Part shown: positions 53,601 to 64,000 of the stretch, piece by piece
How the letters are laid out: every line of letters starts with the position of its first letter
Numbering within the stretch: the first letter of the stretch is position 1
Assembly (NCBI GenBank): GCA_945643635.1
Contig: CALZFC010000019.1
Span: forward strand, 1,816,501 to 1,880,500
Length of the DNA stretch: 64,000 nucleotides
Direction: 5' to 3'
DNA from: Allodiplogaster sudhausi
Lineage: Eukaryota > Nematoda > Chromadorea > Rhabditida > Diplogasteridae
The notes under the pieces: model-generated
Told to the model about the DNA's origin: nothing
Databases searched by the model: none
What the model saw: the letters and a program-made list of their open reading frames with translations, nothing else
Position numbers and translations under genes: made by a program

Positions 53601-55379
53601 GGAAATGTCTCTAGACCTCAGACAATAATGATTAAGCTAAGTAGCAGTTGATATGAATATCTCTTGGATTCGACATTCAACATAAGATGGCTAACGAAGA
53701 GAATTCATTTGTAGGAGTGGAGTGCGGGGTTTAAAGGAATGGCCAGAAGCAGCAAGCAGAATGCAAACTGGAGTTAGCCTTTAAATCACGTAAGAGTGGC
53801 AATCTCCTCTGGAATTCACTGAGTGCGGCTCAGCAGTCAATCAACACCCAGTGGTGCAACTGTGCCACAAATACTATTTACTCCTTCTATTTAAGACGTC
53901 TTCTTCGAGAAAACATTCTATTTCCTGTCATTAACCATGATTAAACGGAGAATATTCTGGTAATCCTTTTTGGCATAACTCTTGGATTTCTCACATACCT
54001 TCTGGACATTTCCGAATGCTTCTCACTTTGGATACCTCCTAAATCTTATTGGCTTCTTCAATCTTTTCTTACTTTTCCAAATCCCTTGTTTCTCGGCACA
54101 CTCTTTCTATTCTTTCTTCTGCTAACCATGCCTCTCATGATTTCTCCCCCGCCTACGCCCTTCTATCGGCTAATCGCGGACAAAATCCACTCCATGAAGA
54201 GCCGCAAAAAAGTTCCTAACATTAAGGAGCTGCATAATGAGAGGGGTGACCGAAACTCGTTGAATATGACTGTCCTGTGTACTTACACCTACTTGATCTC
54301 ACCAACTCTCGCAGTTCTCTCTATATCATGGTAGTGATCCGAAAATTAGCAGTGTTGCTGTTGTTGCACAACTCCTGTTCTCTTATTATTTCGCTGAGAG
54401 TAACACGATCCTTTTATTATCTTGTACACCTCGAGATATCCCATACAGAGCAAGAATGCCCACACTTGTTTGAGTTCTCCAGAGAGACAACCACTCGCTA
54501 CTCGAGCAACAAGAGGAACTGAACGGACCGCATATGCGTTGCATCCGGATTGGCTGGCGCGGCCGACCGTGTCGAACATCTTGAGCAGCAGGAGAATTGG
54601 TTAAGTTGGAGAAGAAGAGGAGAAGTTGAGTGTCCGCGCGTGGTCACTGCCTGACTCTCTCGAACTCGCGGAATGCGCGTCCAACTCCGTCCACTTGCCT
54701 ATATACTCCAGGGCGCTGCTCCGACACAGTTATGCCAATTTGCAGATGTCACCAAACACCCTTCGACATGCGTACACCAATCGCTTTCTCTCTCCGCCCC
54801 TTGGGATACGTAGCGATTGGCTTACCAAGAGCTTTGCAAGTCAGGGAAGTGGAGTCCTCGTCGCGGATTCAGCTTCCATCTCGCGGCCTGTCTGTCTCTC
54901 GCTCTCTCGCCCTCTCTCTTGCCTGATCTCGTACCCATTAGTATACGTACTCGATTCAGCCTGCGGATGAGCGAAGCAAATCTTCGCAGGCCATGGGTGA
55001 ATCTTGGCCTCCAAAACACCCGCTGATATCTCTGATGAGACGCATCTCTTTATTTCTCTGCTCCCTCTCTCTCTCTCTGTCTCCCTCCCTCTCTCTCACT
55101 CTTCTCTGATACGCCGACGCTGTCTTTCTTTCCCGCCTCCAGATGCCCGTAGTGGAGTGCCCAGAACATCCAGTCCAATCATGAGCCACACACACCTGAG
55201 CTTACTCTACGTATGGCTGGATAAAGCCAGCAGATAAGAGATAAGAGTTTTTAGCGGGCGCTCGCTTTCTATTCGTGGAGCTCTCGTTTCGCTTCTTCTC
55301 GGGGACGTCAGCTCAGCATCGCTGAGCGCATCGTCAGAAGCTGGTCAGCTCATCCTTTCTGTCTGTTTGTCTGACTCTC

Positions 55380-55427
<48 letters not shown>

Positions 55428-55802
55428 TCTCTCTCGGTCCTGCTCAACGCTCAGCAATGCGCATCGAAATGACAAACAAGGCTGCCCTAAGTGGAATCTC
55501 AGGCAGTTTTTACGTCGGCAGAAATGCGTTTGCGATCAGTTGTTCGTTCTTCTTCTTCTGCCTTTCTGCCAAATAATAAATGGCGTCCTCCAAGACTCTG
55601 CGACCTGATGACGAATGGATTACGGTAATCTCACCGAAATGATTGTCTTTCCAATCGCCTCCACCGACCTGATGCAACAGGCGCGGCGGCAGAGCAAAGG
55701 AGAAGCGGCGGTGGGGAAGTGAAATTGGATACGATGGATGACGATAGGCTATGTTTGTGTGGGCGGAAAGGTCTCCTACTCTCTCTCTTTCTCTCTCTCT
55801 CC

Positions 55803-55843
<41 letters not shown>

Positions 55844-56705
55844 ACTATCCATGCTCTAATCTGTCGTGTCCCTTATCCAGGCAGCTTCAGGCACAACTAG
55901 GCACTTATTTATTGGCAGGAAGAGCAACAACAGGTAGATTAGAGGGGAACGACGGGTAACCATTCACTTTCATCAGCTGCGCCAGAACCGCGCGGCAAGC
56001 GACGTCAAATGAGCAGAAAATTGCAATATTAATCTACAAAAAGTGCTCATGTCTGTTGGCTAATTTTTCATTTTCAGCGTCTAATTTCTTTAATCCATTT
56101 AAGATCTTTTAAGTCAATATTTAAAATTAATCCCCTTGCAAAATGTATCAGTTAAAGCTGAAAGCTGAACGAGTTCGGAAGGATTGAATGATTGCAGATT
56201 TTTTATTCTTTGTTTTTGGCTTCCTCTAATAAAAATCTTTTCGATTTATTTTTTTGTCAAGATGTTAGGGAGAAATTTCGATATTTTGAAATGAGCTAGG
56301 AAATATGCTTGGGAAAGGGGAACGCTTGAAAGAAAAAAAAGAGTGAAAGAGAATAGTAGAGAAGGAAAATGAGACATCGAGAATGTTTGAGTGAGAGTGA
56401 TAAGGAGATGGAGACTTAGGGAACGAGAGAGCAGGAGAGAAAGACTGCAAGAGACAGAGTGAGAGGCGGCGAAATAGAGTAGTTGCGTTTCTCTTGGTAG
56501 TGGCTGGTCGCAGTTGGAAGAGGATGCTCTTCTATACGAATCGTCCTCGAATTGTCTCTCTTTCTCTGGACTCTCTCTGATCTTACACACTCTCCTCCAT
56601 GGCTGCTCTCCTCTCTCTCCATGCTCTCTTCGTACTCGCTAAGCCGCTTACGATGGTTAGAACCATCACTAGCGCAGCACGTCGTGCCGTCTATCCGACT
56701 GCCTC

Positions 56706-56736
<31 letters not shown>

Positions 56737-56913
56737 TTCTTCTTCTCACTCTCTTTCCGTCTCTCTCTCGCCCTGTCCTGATTTTTCTCCAATTTTTTTT
56801 CTCTTTTACTTTATACTCTCTCACCGATTCCTCCTGATGGTCTCCTCTTTCTAAGGGTATTTATTTACTGTTTCGCTTGTCTCTATCTCGTTTTTCATCT
56901 CTCTCTCTCACGC

Positions 56914-56962
<49 letters not shown>

Positions 56963-57200
56963 GTCGTTGTCATTTTGCATTCCTCAGTCAACCAACCACT
57001 TCCATATTAGTATATGTGTTCTATTCCCCTGGGTTCTTAAAAAAACTTGTCGTCTTAAATACAGCTACATGAAAATTAAGCACATTTGTACCCTGAAAGT
57101 GTATGATGATGCGGGGCTACGGTATGATGCGGGGCTACGGTATGACACCAAAATCAATCAGGTCGAAAGAGCGGCGGCCCTTTTCCCCTGCGGTCAGATC
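53601..57200. other. Non-coding or unassigned region
   Basis: 53600-54640 is free of long GA tracts but holds no exon I recognise. CT tracts follow at 55374-55434, 55780-55845, 56703-56740 and 56900-56960. A pair of GATA motifs lies at 55232-55247. Confidence 0.6.
57108..57143 (+). repeat. 18-bp tandem duplication
   Basis: Two exact adjacent copies of gatgcggggctacggtat at 57108-57125 and 57126-57143, in sequence that is otherwise not repetitive. Confidence 0.9.
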
Positions 57201-59131
57201 AACACATCTCTCTCTCTCTCTCTCTCTCTCTCTTTCGCTCTCTCTCTCTCTCTCTCTCTTTCGCTCTCTCTCTCTCTCTCTCTCTACTTCACTCTCTTTC
57301 CATCCCGCACTTACCTTCCCCTAGTCGATTAATCTGTCTGCCAATAGTGCGGTATCTTCCGATACAAACACCACGCTTCTCAACTTGATAGACACGTCGG
57401 AGAACAAAAGGCGCTGGGATTTGTTGGGGATTGAGGGAGGAGCAGAAGAGAGAGAGAGAGTGAGAGAGAGAGAAAAGAGAAAGTGAAGAGAGAGAGTGAG
57501 AGAAGAAAGAGAGTGAGAGAGCGGGAGGGAGAGAGAGAAGAGAGAAAGAGAAGAGAGGGAGAGTGAGAGAAGAGAGAGTGTGAGAGAAGGAGGGAGGGAG
57601 AGAGAGAGAAGAGAGAGAGAGAGAGTAGTATAGATAAATACAGAGATATAGTTCATCCAAAGGCGGCTGGGTGAACGACAAGTTGACAAAGAATGAGAAT
57701 GGCCGCAGATTATCGAACGCTCTCATTTCTCAAACCGGCAGAATATGCAAACGAAGAGAGTAAAAGAAAGAAGACGATAATGAAAGAAACATCCAAGCAT
57801 CTTGAAAAAACTGAAACTGGCTTATTGCTTCTAGCATTATTTTGTTTTCTTTTGCTGGAAGCTTAGAGCATCTTTCCTATAATGTACCTCCGTAGTTCGG
57901 GCACTACGAGATTGCTTTGACGAAGGATTGTGAAGATAAAGAAAGACATACGTGGGCACTGAAATTTTTTTCAGTTAACTATGAATAAGACATCGAGAAT
58001 TTTCATAAATTAATTAAGCAAAGATTAATCTTGATTGAAGAAGTTGCATACGTTGGAGCCATCCCATTCCCCTTTTCCTAATAGAACACAGCTGCATACC
58101 TGTTCACGTCGGCTTATCGATCAATGATAGTCTATGCTAGTTTAAAACGCCCTTGATCACATAAAAACATACTACTTATAAAGTGTTCTGCTTGTTTTCT
58201 TTTGCAAGTCAAGAACTAGGAAGTGTTACACTCGCAACGATGCAAACCAGTAATCGGATAGCATGGAATAAGCAGCGGCTAAGAAAGAAAGACAGCTTCC
58301 GATTAGGGGAGAGAGAAAGAGCGAGAGAGACAGAGACAGATAGAGACAGAGAGAGTGATAGAGGCAGAGAGAGAAAGGGTTATCTTGGATAAACCTCTTA
58401 CCGCAAGTAAGTAAGCGAGAAATGGGAAGGAGAACGGAGAATATATGGAAAAGCGAAAAGAGGAAAGATGGAAAGTAAGTACAAAAAAAGAGCAGAGGAA
58501 AATGGAGAGTGAGAGGGAGAGAGAGGAAGAGGAAGAGAGAGAAAAAGAGAAAGCATTTGACCCGCCGAGGCTGATGCCGATCCGAGGGCTCTGCCAGAGG
58601 CCTAAGCGCCTTGGCTCGAGATTATCATGAAAATAATCAGGGGATAAGTAGAAGCTGAGCCGGCCTATCGACGGCCGCTGACTCTTCTCTGCGGAGGAAT
58701 AGGCGAGGAGCGAGCACGAAGTGAGGGGCGGAGCCTCTCTCTCCCCCTCTCGTTCTCTGCTCTCTCTTCTTCTTTCTCTACTCTCTCACCCCCTCTCTCT
58801 CTCCTCTCTCACTCTGTACAGTTCCAGAGCCACGCCCTCCTCAACCCCCGGGGCACCATAACAAATCTGCTAGTGAACTCTGTTTGCGATATCATTTTAA
58901 CCTAAGTTATAAACTGGTAGTTACAGTCTCTTTTCATCGATTCAATCGTTTCCATGCGTAGAGAGCCAACAAACTCTTTCCTCAGTGAAATTAGAGTTGC
59001 TATCGAAAAGGTTATGATCGATTTCCGAACAAGCATGGCGCGTATTCTGTATGCTTAGTAGGAAGACTTCGTTGGATTGGAGGACTGTACAAGGGGAAGT
59101 TAGAGGAAGCGAGAGAGAAAGAGACACAGAG

Positions 59132-59180
<49 letters not shown>

Positions 59181-59990
59181 GGCCGACTCTGTATGTACTA
59201 ACGCGATTTGAAGGCATAAGCCGTGGCTGGTTGGCGCAGTGGGCCGGGGCGCGGGAGCGAGTTGTGACAGCGAGTTGTGAGGAGAGAAGGATGGCCGACG
59301 GTCTATGATGCCCCGCGAGTTACTTTTGAGGAATCGACTTCCCAACAACAGCGTCTTGTACGATATTATAAAAATATTCATTCTTCATTTTAAGTTCTCT
59401 TTCAATGTTTTATTTACTTTCTTGCTCCGCAATAATTTATGCGCTTCTAATCTGGGCGAGCGCTTCTTGAAATAGGCGATCTTCAAGTAAATAGATTATC
59501 TTTATTCTTTTTTGAAATTATTCTAGCAACTGTGATCAGTCCTATTTCTAAAACTCTTCAAAATCAACTGACATACTGTATTGGAAACGGCCTGTCATCG
59601 GCGGGTCACTTCCATTAGTCGGCTTCCGCACAAACTGCCAACATCTCCAAGCCATCTATTCCTTCCAGACATCTACTATTCCAGTCATAATAGATGCGTG
59701 TGAATTATGCACCCGGTCTTTAGTCAAGTAGATCCAGTGGAAGAGATATGGATGGGTAACAGAAAGAGGGGAAAGAGAAGAGAGAGAGAGAGAGAGAGCA
59801 CGAGAGAGAAGAGAGCAAGAGAAGAGTAGGCATGACGAAGAGAGAGGAATCTGCTTGCTCGTCCAGTACGGACTAGCGTGAGTCTGTTTGCCTTTCTTCT
59901 AACTGCAAACGTTCCCTTCCCCAGCTTCATCTTCACTTTACTTTTTTATAGGGATCTTTAGAGATTAAAGGTGAAAATATTCGTGTCTCA
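57201..59990. other. GA/CT-rich DNA, no gene recognised
   Basis: CT tract at 57207-57292 with tttcgctc interruptions, then a GA tract at 57447-57626. More GA tracts at 58310-58375, 58505-58555, 59107-59177 and 59775-59830. The microsatellite-poor stretches 57700-58250 and 59180-59770 show no exon. Confidence 0.65.
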
Positions 59991-60232
59991 GCTTGAATGA
60001 TATTTGGTACACCTACAAGTAATTCCAAAAAGTATCATTCTGTAATCTCTCCCAGTTTGATTCTATCTCTCTCGTTTTACTCTATCTCTCTCAATTTATC
60101 CGTCTCTCTCCCTCTGTATCTTTCTCTCCGCTCTCTCTCTCTCTCTCCCTCTCGCTCTCCTCTATCCCTCTTCTCTCTCTCCTCTCTCCCTCTCCTCTCT
60201 CTCTACTCTCTCTCTCTCCACTCTCTCTCTCA

Positions 60233-61037
60233 CTATCTCGTACTCCTCGTCTTCCCACAGCCTGGACATGGATTTCCTCCAACTAATCTGATTATCTCCA
60301 GAATGCCGGCAGATGCCCTCATTCTCCTCGACAAATTGAGCACTTCCTCTTGCGCAACGAGGTTGCACATGATCAGCGTGTCCTTACTATTTCTGATAGC
60401 ATCAACAGCACGCTCTTGCCAAAGAAAGAGAGAGAGAGAGAGGAACAGTGGGAGAAACAGAGACAGAGAGAGAGGAAGAGTGGGATGCAGAGAGAGCGGG
60501 AGAGAGGGAGAGAGAGGGAGAGGGAGAGACACAGAGACTAGACCTATTCCCTGTGAAGACACGGTTGAGCAACACTGTTACTACATGTGATAGATATCTG
60601 CTTCCAGGCATCTGCCTCATTCCCCTCTTCTCTACCGTAGCCTTTCGCCAGGTCAACAAGTGTATCCCCAACCTCGTCTTTTCTAACCAGACCAGCCTTT
60701 CCATTTCCAATTCACAACTTGCTCTCTGCTTCTATCACCAGTTCAGCCTTCAGTCATGCTGCAGCGGCTTCCTTATATAACACCATCTTTCACCTGCTAC
60801 TTACGCCCTCTCTCTGCTTCTCTCTCTATCTCTCCTACATCTCACTTTATCTCTCTTTCTCTCTCTCTATCTCTCCTACATCTCACTTTATCTCTCTTTC
60901 TCTCTCTCTATCTCTTCTACATCTCACTTTATCTCTCTTTCTCTCTCTCTATCTCTCCTACATCTCACTTTATCTCTCTTTCTCTCTCTCTCCACCAACC
61001 AGGAACTCGCCAACACCGGCACCGCCATAATCATCAC
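60233..61037 (-). other. Speculative multi-exon coding segment, minus strand
   Basis: Three minus-strand open segments join in phase: 61037-61000 (DDYGGAGVGEFL), 60696-60576 (AGLVRKDEVGDTLVDLAKGY and on to EADAWKQIS) and 60414 down to the stop at 60233 (RAVDAIRNSKDTLIMCNLVA and on to NPCPGCGK). The residue composition looks like a soluble protein and not like a translated repeat, but I recognise no family. The proposed acceptors are weak because the sequence upstream of them is purine-rich. The last segment is also open on the + strand after a good acceptor (ttcccacag). Confidence 0.2.
60815..60992. repeat. 41-bp pyrimidine-rich minisatellite, about 4 copies
   Basis: The marker ctacatctcacttt recurs at 60835, 60876, 60917 and 60958, exactly 41 bp apart, joined by CT-rich spacer. 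Copies are nearly identical. Confidence 0.9.
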
Positions 61038-61323
61038 CTGCGCCACAACAGGCCATCATTTCGGCACCTCGTCTTCCTTCGCTCTTATTCTCCCTTTGTC
61101 TCTTTCTCTCTGCTCCCTTTCTCACTGCCTTCGTCCATATTTATTTCTCCCACCCTCTGCATCTCCTTCTCTCCTTCTCTCCTGTGCAATCCCTTATCCT
61201 CTCTAATATCTCTTTTCTTTCGAAGGTATACGGTAGCTGAGAGATGAGCACAACATTCTTCTTTCCCGTGTCTGTGTCTCTTCTAATCGCTTACTCTCAT
61301 GCCCTGTCAACTCTCTCTTTCTG

Positions 61324-61367
<44 letters not shown>

Positions 61368-61759
61368 CTCACTAACTTGCTAATCACCACCAGCGTGTCC
61401 GGTTTCCTCCAAGCGTAGGGACGAGCATTATTCCATGATGAAGGGGAGTAAAATTTTTGTGGTTATTTCGTGAATAAAAAAACCTACAATTAGTTCTCTC
61501 ATTTATTTACTAATTTTATTTTCATATTTATGTTTAAAAAATGGCTTATTAAAATCCGTTCCTGTCTAACTCTGATTAGAAGAAGAGACACGAACGATTG
61601 TGTGTATGAATCGGCCTTTCCAGAGTACCGGGTGACATTTCGTTCATTTTTCTCTTACTCTTTAATTCCGTGCGGGAAGGAAGAAGGCCCAAAAGACAAA
61701 AGGGAGCGAAATATTTGTATCGCTTCATTGAACAAAATCAATAGATAGGAGATGGTATA

Positions 61760-61800
<41 letters not shown>

Positions 61801-62147
61801 CGAGAGATACGAGAGAGACTAAAGAAAGAGAAGAGAAAGAATCAATCAGAGAAGGGATCTATCGGATCTGCATAAGTAACCATGCACAAAGGAAGAGAAG
61901 AGACCGCAAAAATGGAGTGTATATCCGCCACTCTTGAATGCCCTCCCTCGCCTTCTCTCTTCGTTCGTCCGCTCTCTCCTTCATCCGCACTGGCTCTATT
62001 TGCAAATTTCGACGCGTTCTCAACATGCCTTTATCTCTCTCTCACTCTCCCTCTCTCTCCCTCTCTCCCTCTCTCTTTTCCCTTTCCCTCTCTCTCTCTC
62101 TCTTATTCTTTCCCTCTCCCTCTTGCTCTCTCCATCTTTCTCTCTCT

Positions 62148-62179
<32 letters not shown>

Positions 62180-62640
62180 TTGATCGGAAGTACCCGTCTA
62201 GCCCCCACGGTGGCTGCAGGCCGAGATTATCTTGCGCACCGTGGCCTGCGGATTAAGCCACCACTGGCCGAAGAAGATGGTTGTGTATGGGCATGAAAGG
62301 TCGTATCTTCTGGAACAGAGTGAGAGAAACAGAGAGTGAGATAGATGGAGAGAGATGGAGAAAGAGAGGACGAAAGACGGAGAAATTAAGAGATAGAGAG
62401 AAGGAAGAAGAAACGAAGAAGAACATTTATAGATAGATACAGACAGTTGTTGTCCATTGCCATGGGAGAGGGAAACAGTACACTTTACTGTGTATACGCT
62501 GATGATCCGCTGTGCATCCTCATCCGGTCCCCCTAAAACTGCCTAGAGCCACCCTTCTTTCTATGTAGCCAGCAAACAGTAGCTGCGAGGGAAGACAATC
62601 AGCCCTGGAATGATAAAGAAATACAGAGAAAGAGAGAAAG

Positions 62641-62681
<41 letters not shown>

Positions 62682-63443
62682 TGAGGGAAAGTGAGGCGGA
62701 GAAGAACGAACCGCAAAAAAGAGACTTTTGTGTCGTGTCCCATTTTCGGCTGTGGATGGAGTGAGCGAACAAAAAAAAGAAACGAAGAACTCGAAATGAA
62801 TGATGGCTTCCCAGGGTTGCATTCCAGGGTCATCATCAAATTATGATTGAGATGTTTCTGCGTTCCGTTCTTTTTCTTTTCTTTCTCTCTCTCTCTCAAT
62901 CTCACTTTCTCCTTCTCCTCCACGAGTATATTCTCTCTCAAGTACTTCCGTAGCTTGCAGCAGTCGGTGGCTCCCCGCTGACTTGACTCCCGGCTGTCAT
63001 GATAGGGAGTGTCAGGAGTCTATGATGTCCGAGGTCTCGTGGACTCTTCCCGGGCCAAGAAAGGGAGGGGGGGCATAAATATTGTAGAATAGAGGTGTCT
63101 GCACTGACAACCAAGTCCTCACAACAAGATTGTAAGCCCCTTCTTCCTCCCCCCGTCTTCCCTTTCTTCCCTCTCCCCCCTCGAACATTCCTCTCCTCTC
63201 TCAATGAATGGAGGCAACAACGCGTGACTCCCCAAGCAGAGCTGACAGTTTTGACAGGACAGTCAATTCGAAAACTTGGACGAGTCCTTACAATGACACC
63301 ATCAAAGTTTCTTTCTCTCTCTCTCTTTCTCTTTCTCTCCCTCTCTCTCTCTTTCTCTCTCTCTCGCGCTCTCTCTCACTCTCTCTATCCATACCCCTCT
63401 CTCCCTCCCTGTCTGGCTCTCCCGCTTCTTTCTATTTTGGAAG
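61038..63443. other. GA/CT-rich DNA, no gene recognised
   Basis: CT tracts at 61325-61365, 62036-62180 and 63308-63410; GA tracts at 61765-61800 and 62645-62690. The sequence between, for example 61380-61750 and 62440-62630, has no recognisable exon. Confidence 0.6.
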
Positions 63444-63785
63444 TCAATCAACCTTTTTCCAAGCGGGGATAGTATAATTTTTACAAGTGTAGGTGATAGT
63501 TTTAAAAGTAAATGTAAGAATACGATAGGTAATTGACGCTTTTAGAAACTGGGCAAGGCTGAATCGACGATTTCCATCGAGGTCTTTTAATCGCTCTTTT
63601 ACAGCTTTGCAGGGAATTCGCGCATTTAGAATAAGGTTGAAGTCAAACAAATCACCACATTCGAATTGGGCAGTAAAAGGATTGTGAGAAGGGAGAGCCC
63701 ATGATGACACGGAATAAAACAACCGATCCACTCGCATTTCAACTCGTCCTTTAGGGATGGTCATTAGGGTAAGAACGGTGGGCAT
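63444..63785 (-). other. Unassigned 113-codon open frame
   Basis: Minus-strand frame in complex sequence, not a translated repeat; the middle part (FECGDLFDFNLILNARIPC and then KERLKDLDGN) looks protein-like. No family is recognised and no flanking exon is evident, so it may be chance or a mobile-element remnant. Confidence 0.18.
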
Positions 63786-64000
63786 TCTTTCTTTCTCTCT
63801 TTTCTCTCTTTAACACACTCTCTCTCTCCCTCACACCATCTCGCTATCTCTATACCTATCTTTCTTTCTTTCTTCGTCTTCCCCATGATCGCATTTCGAT
63901 TGCCCCAACCGAGTTCTTTCTATAATCTATTCTTGTTTTTTCAAAGAGACTTCATTGAGTCCATCCACTCATCGGGTGGTCCTTTGCGGATTCTTCTCGC
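63786..64000. other. Window end, CT-rich, no gene seen
   Basis: A pyrimidine-rich stretch at 63790-63890 followed by complex sequence with no recognisable exon. Confidence 0.6.

Noticed and set aside
54626..54970. Overlapping open frames of 98-114 codons upstream of Otx
   Set aside because: Two frames open over the same bases, no domain and no splice sites linking to Otx.

Overview
This is a eukaryotic nuclear window. Genes are split by short introns (about 46-600 bp, a few over 2 kb), splice sites are GT-AG and coding density is low. The families present (Otx-class homeobox, SMOC-like matricellular protein, CRAL-TRIO/GOLD protein, Arp2, beta-tubulin, an IGFBP-domain secreted protein) indicate a bilaterian animal with a compact gene structure. 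Splice-acceptor sequences lying 6-23 bp upstream of three start codons, a SMOC with only one thyroglobulin repeat plus an EF-hand domain, and Phe200 in beta-tubulin all fit a nematode or nematode-like ecdysozoan. That placement is an inference; the sequence does not name a species.

Layout. 1-10.1 kb: the 5' part of a minus-strand gene for a secreted IGFBP-domain protein (exons at 10142-10034, 9936-9863 and 7234-7129; no 3' end found), inside GA/CT-rich DNA. 10.1-24.6 kb: no gene recognised, dozens of (GA)n/(CT)n tracts. 24.6-43.7 kb: a gene-rich island with few such tracts, holding beta-tubulin (+, 25224-27146), Arp2 (-, 31890-28690), a SEC14-like CRAL-TRIO/GOLD protein (+, 34458-36837) and a SMOC-like protein (+, 41739-43707). 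45.2-49.9 kb: an Otx homeobox gene (-, 49908-45247). 50-64 kb: again GA/CT-rich, with no confidently identified gene; weak coding-like segments lie at 60.2-61.0 kb and 63.4-63.8 kb.

The genes are not an operon or a pathway. Tubulin and Arp2 are convergent, Arp2 and the SEC14-like gene are divergent, and SMOC and Otx are convergent. Tubulin and Arp2 are housekeeping cytoskeleton genes; SMOC, Otx and the IGFBP protein are signalling or developmental genes and sit next to the repeat-rich DNA.

The main unusual signals are the near-ubiquitous GA/CT microsatellites and their use as the pyrimidine tract of real 3' splice sites. Others are a GC-AG intron in Arp2, an SMOC exon whose best start by homology lacks an AG acceptor, and a degenerate echo of an Arp2 exon/intron boundary upstream of tubulin. 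I found no evidence for a CRISPR array, a prokaryotic system, an rRNA or a convincing tRNA.
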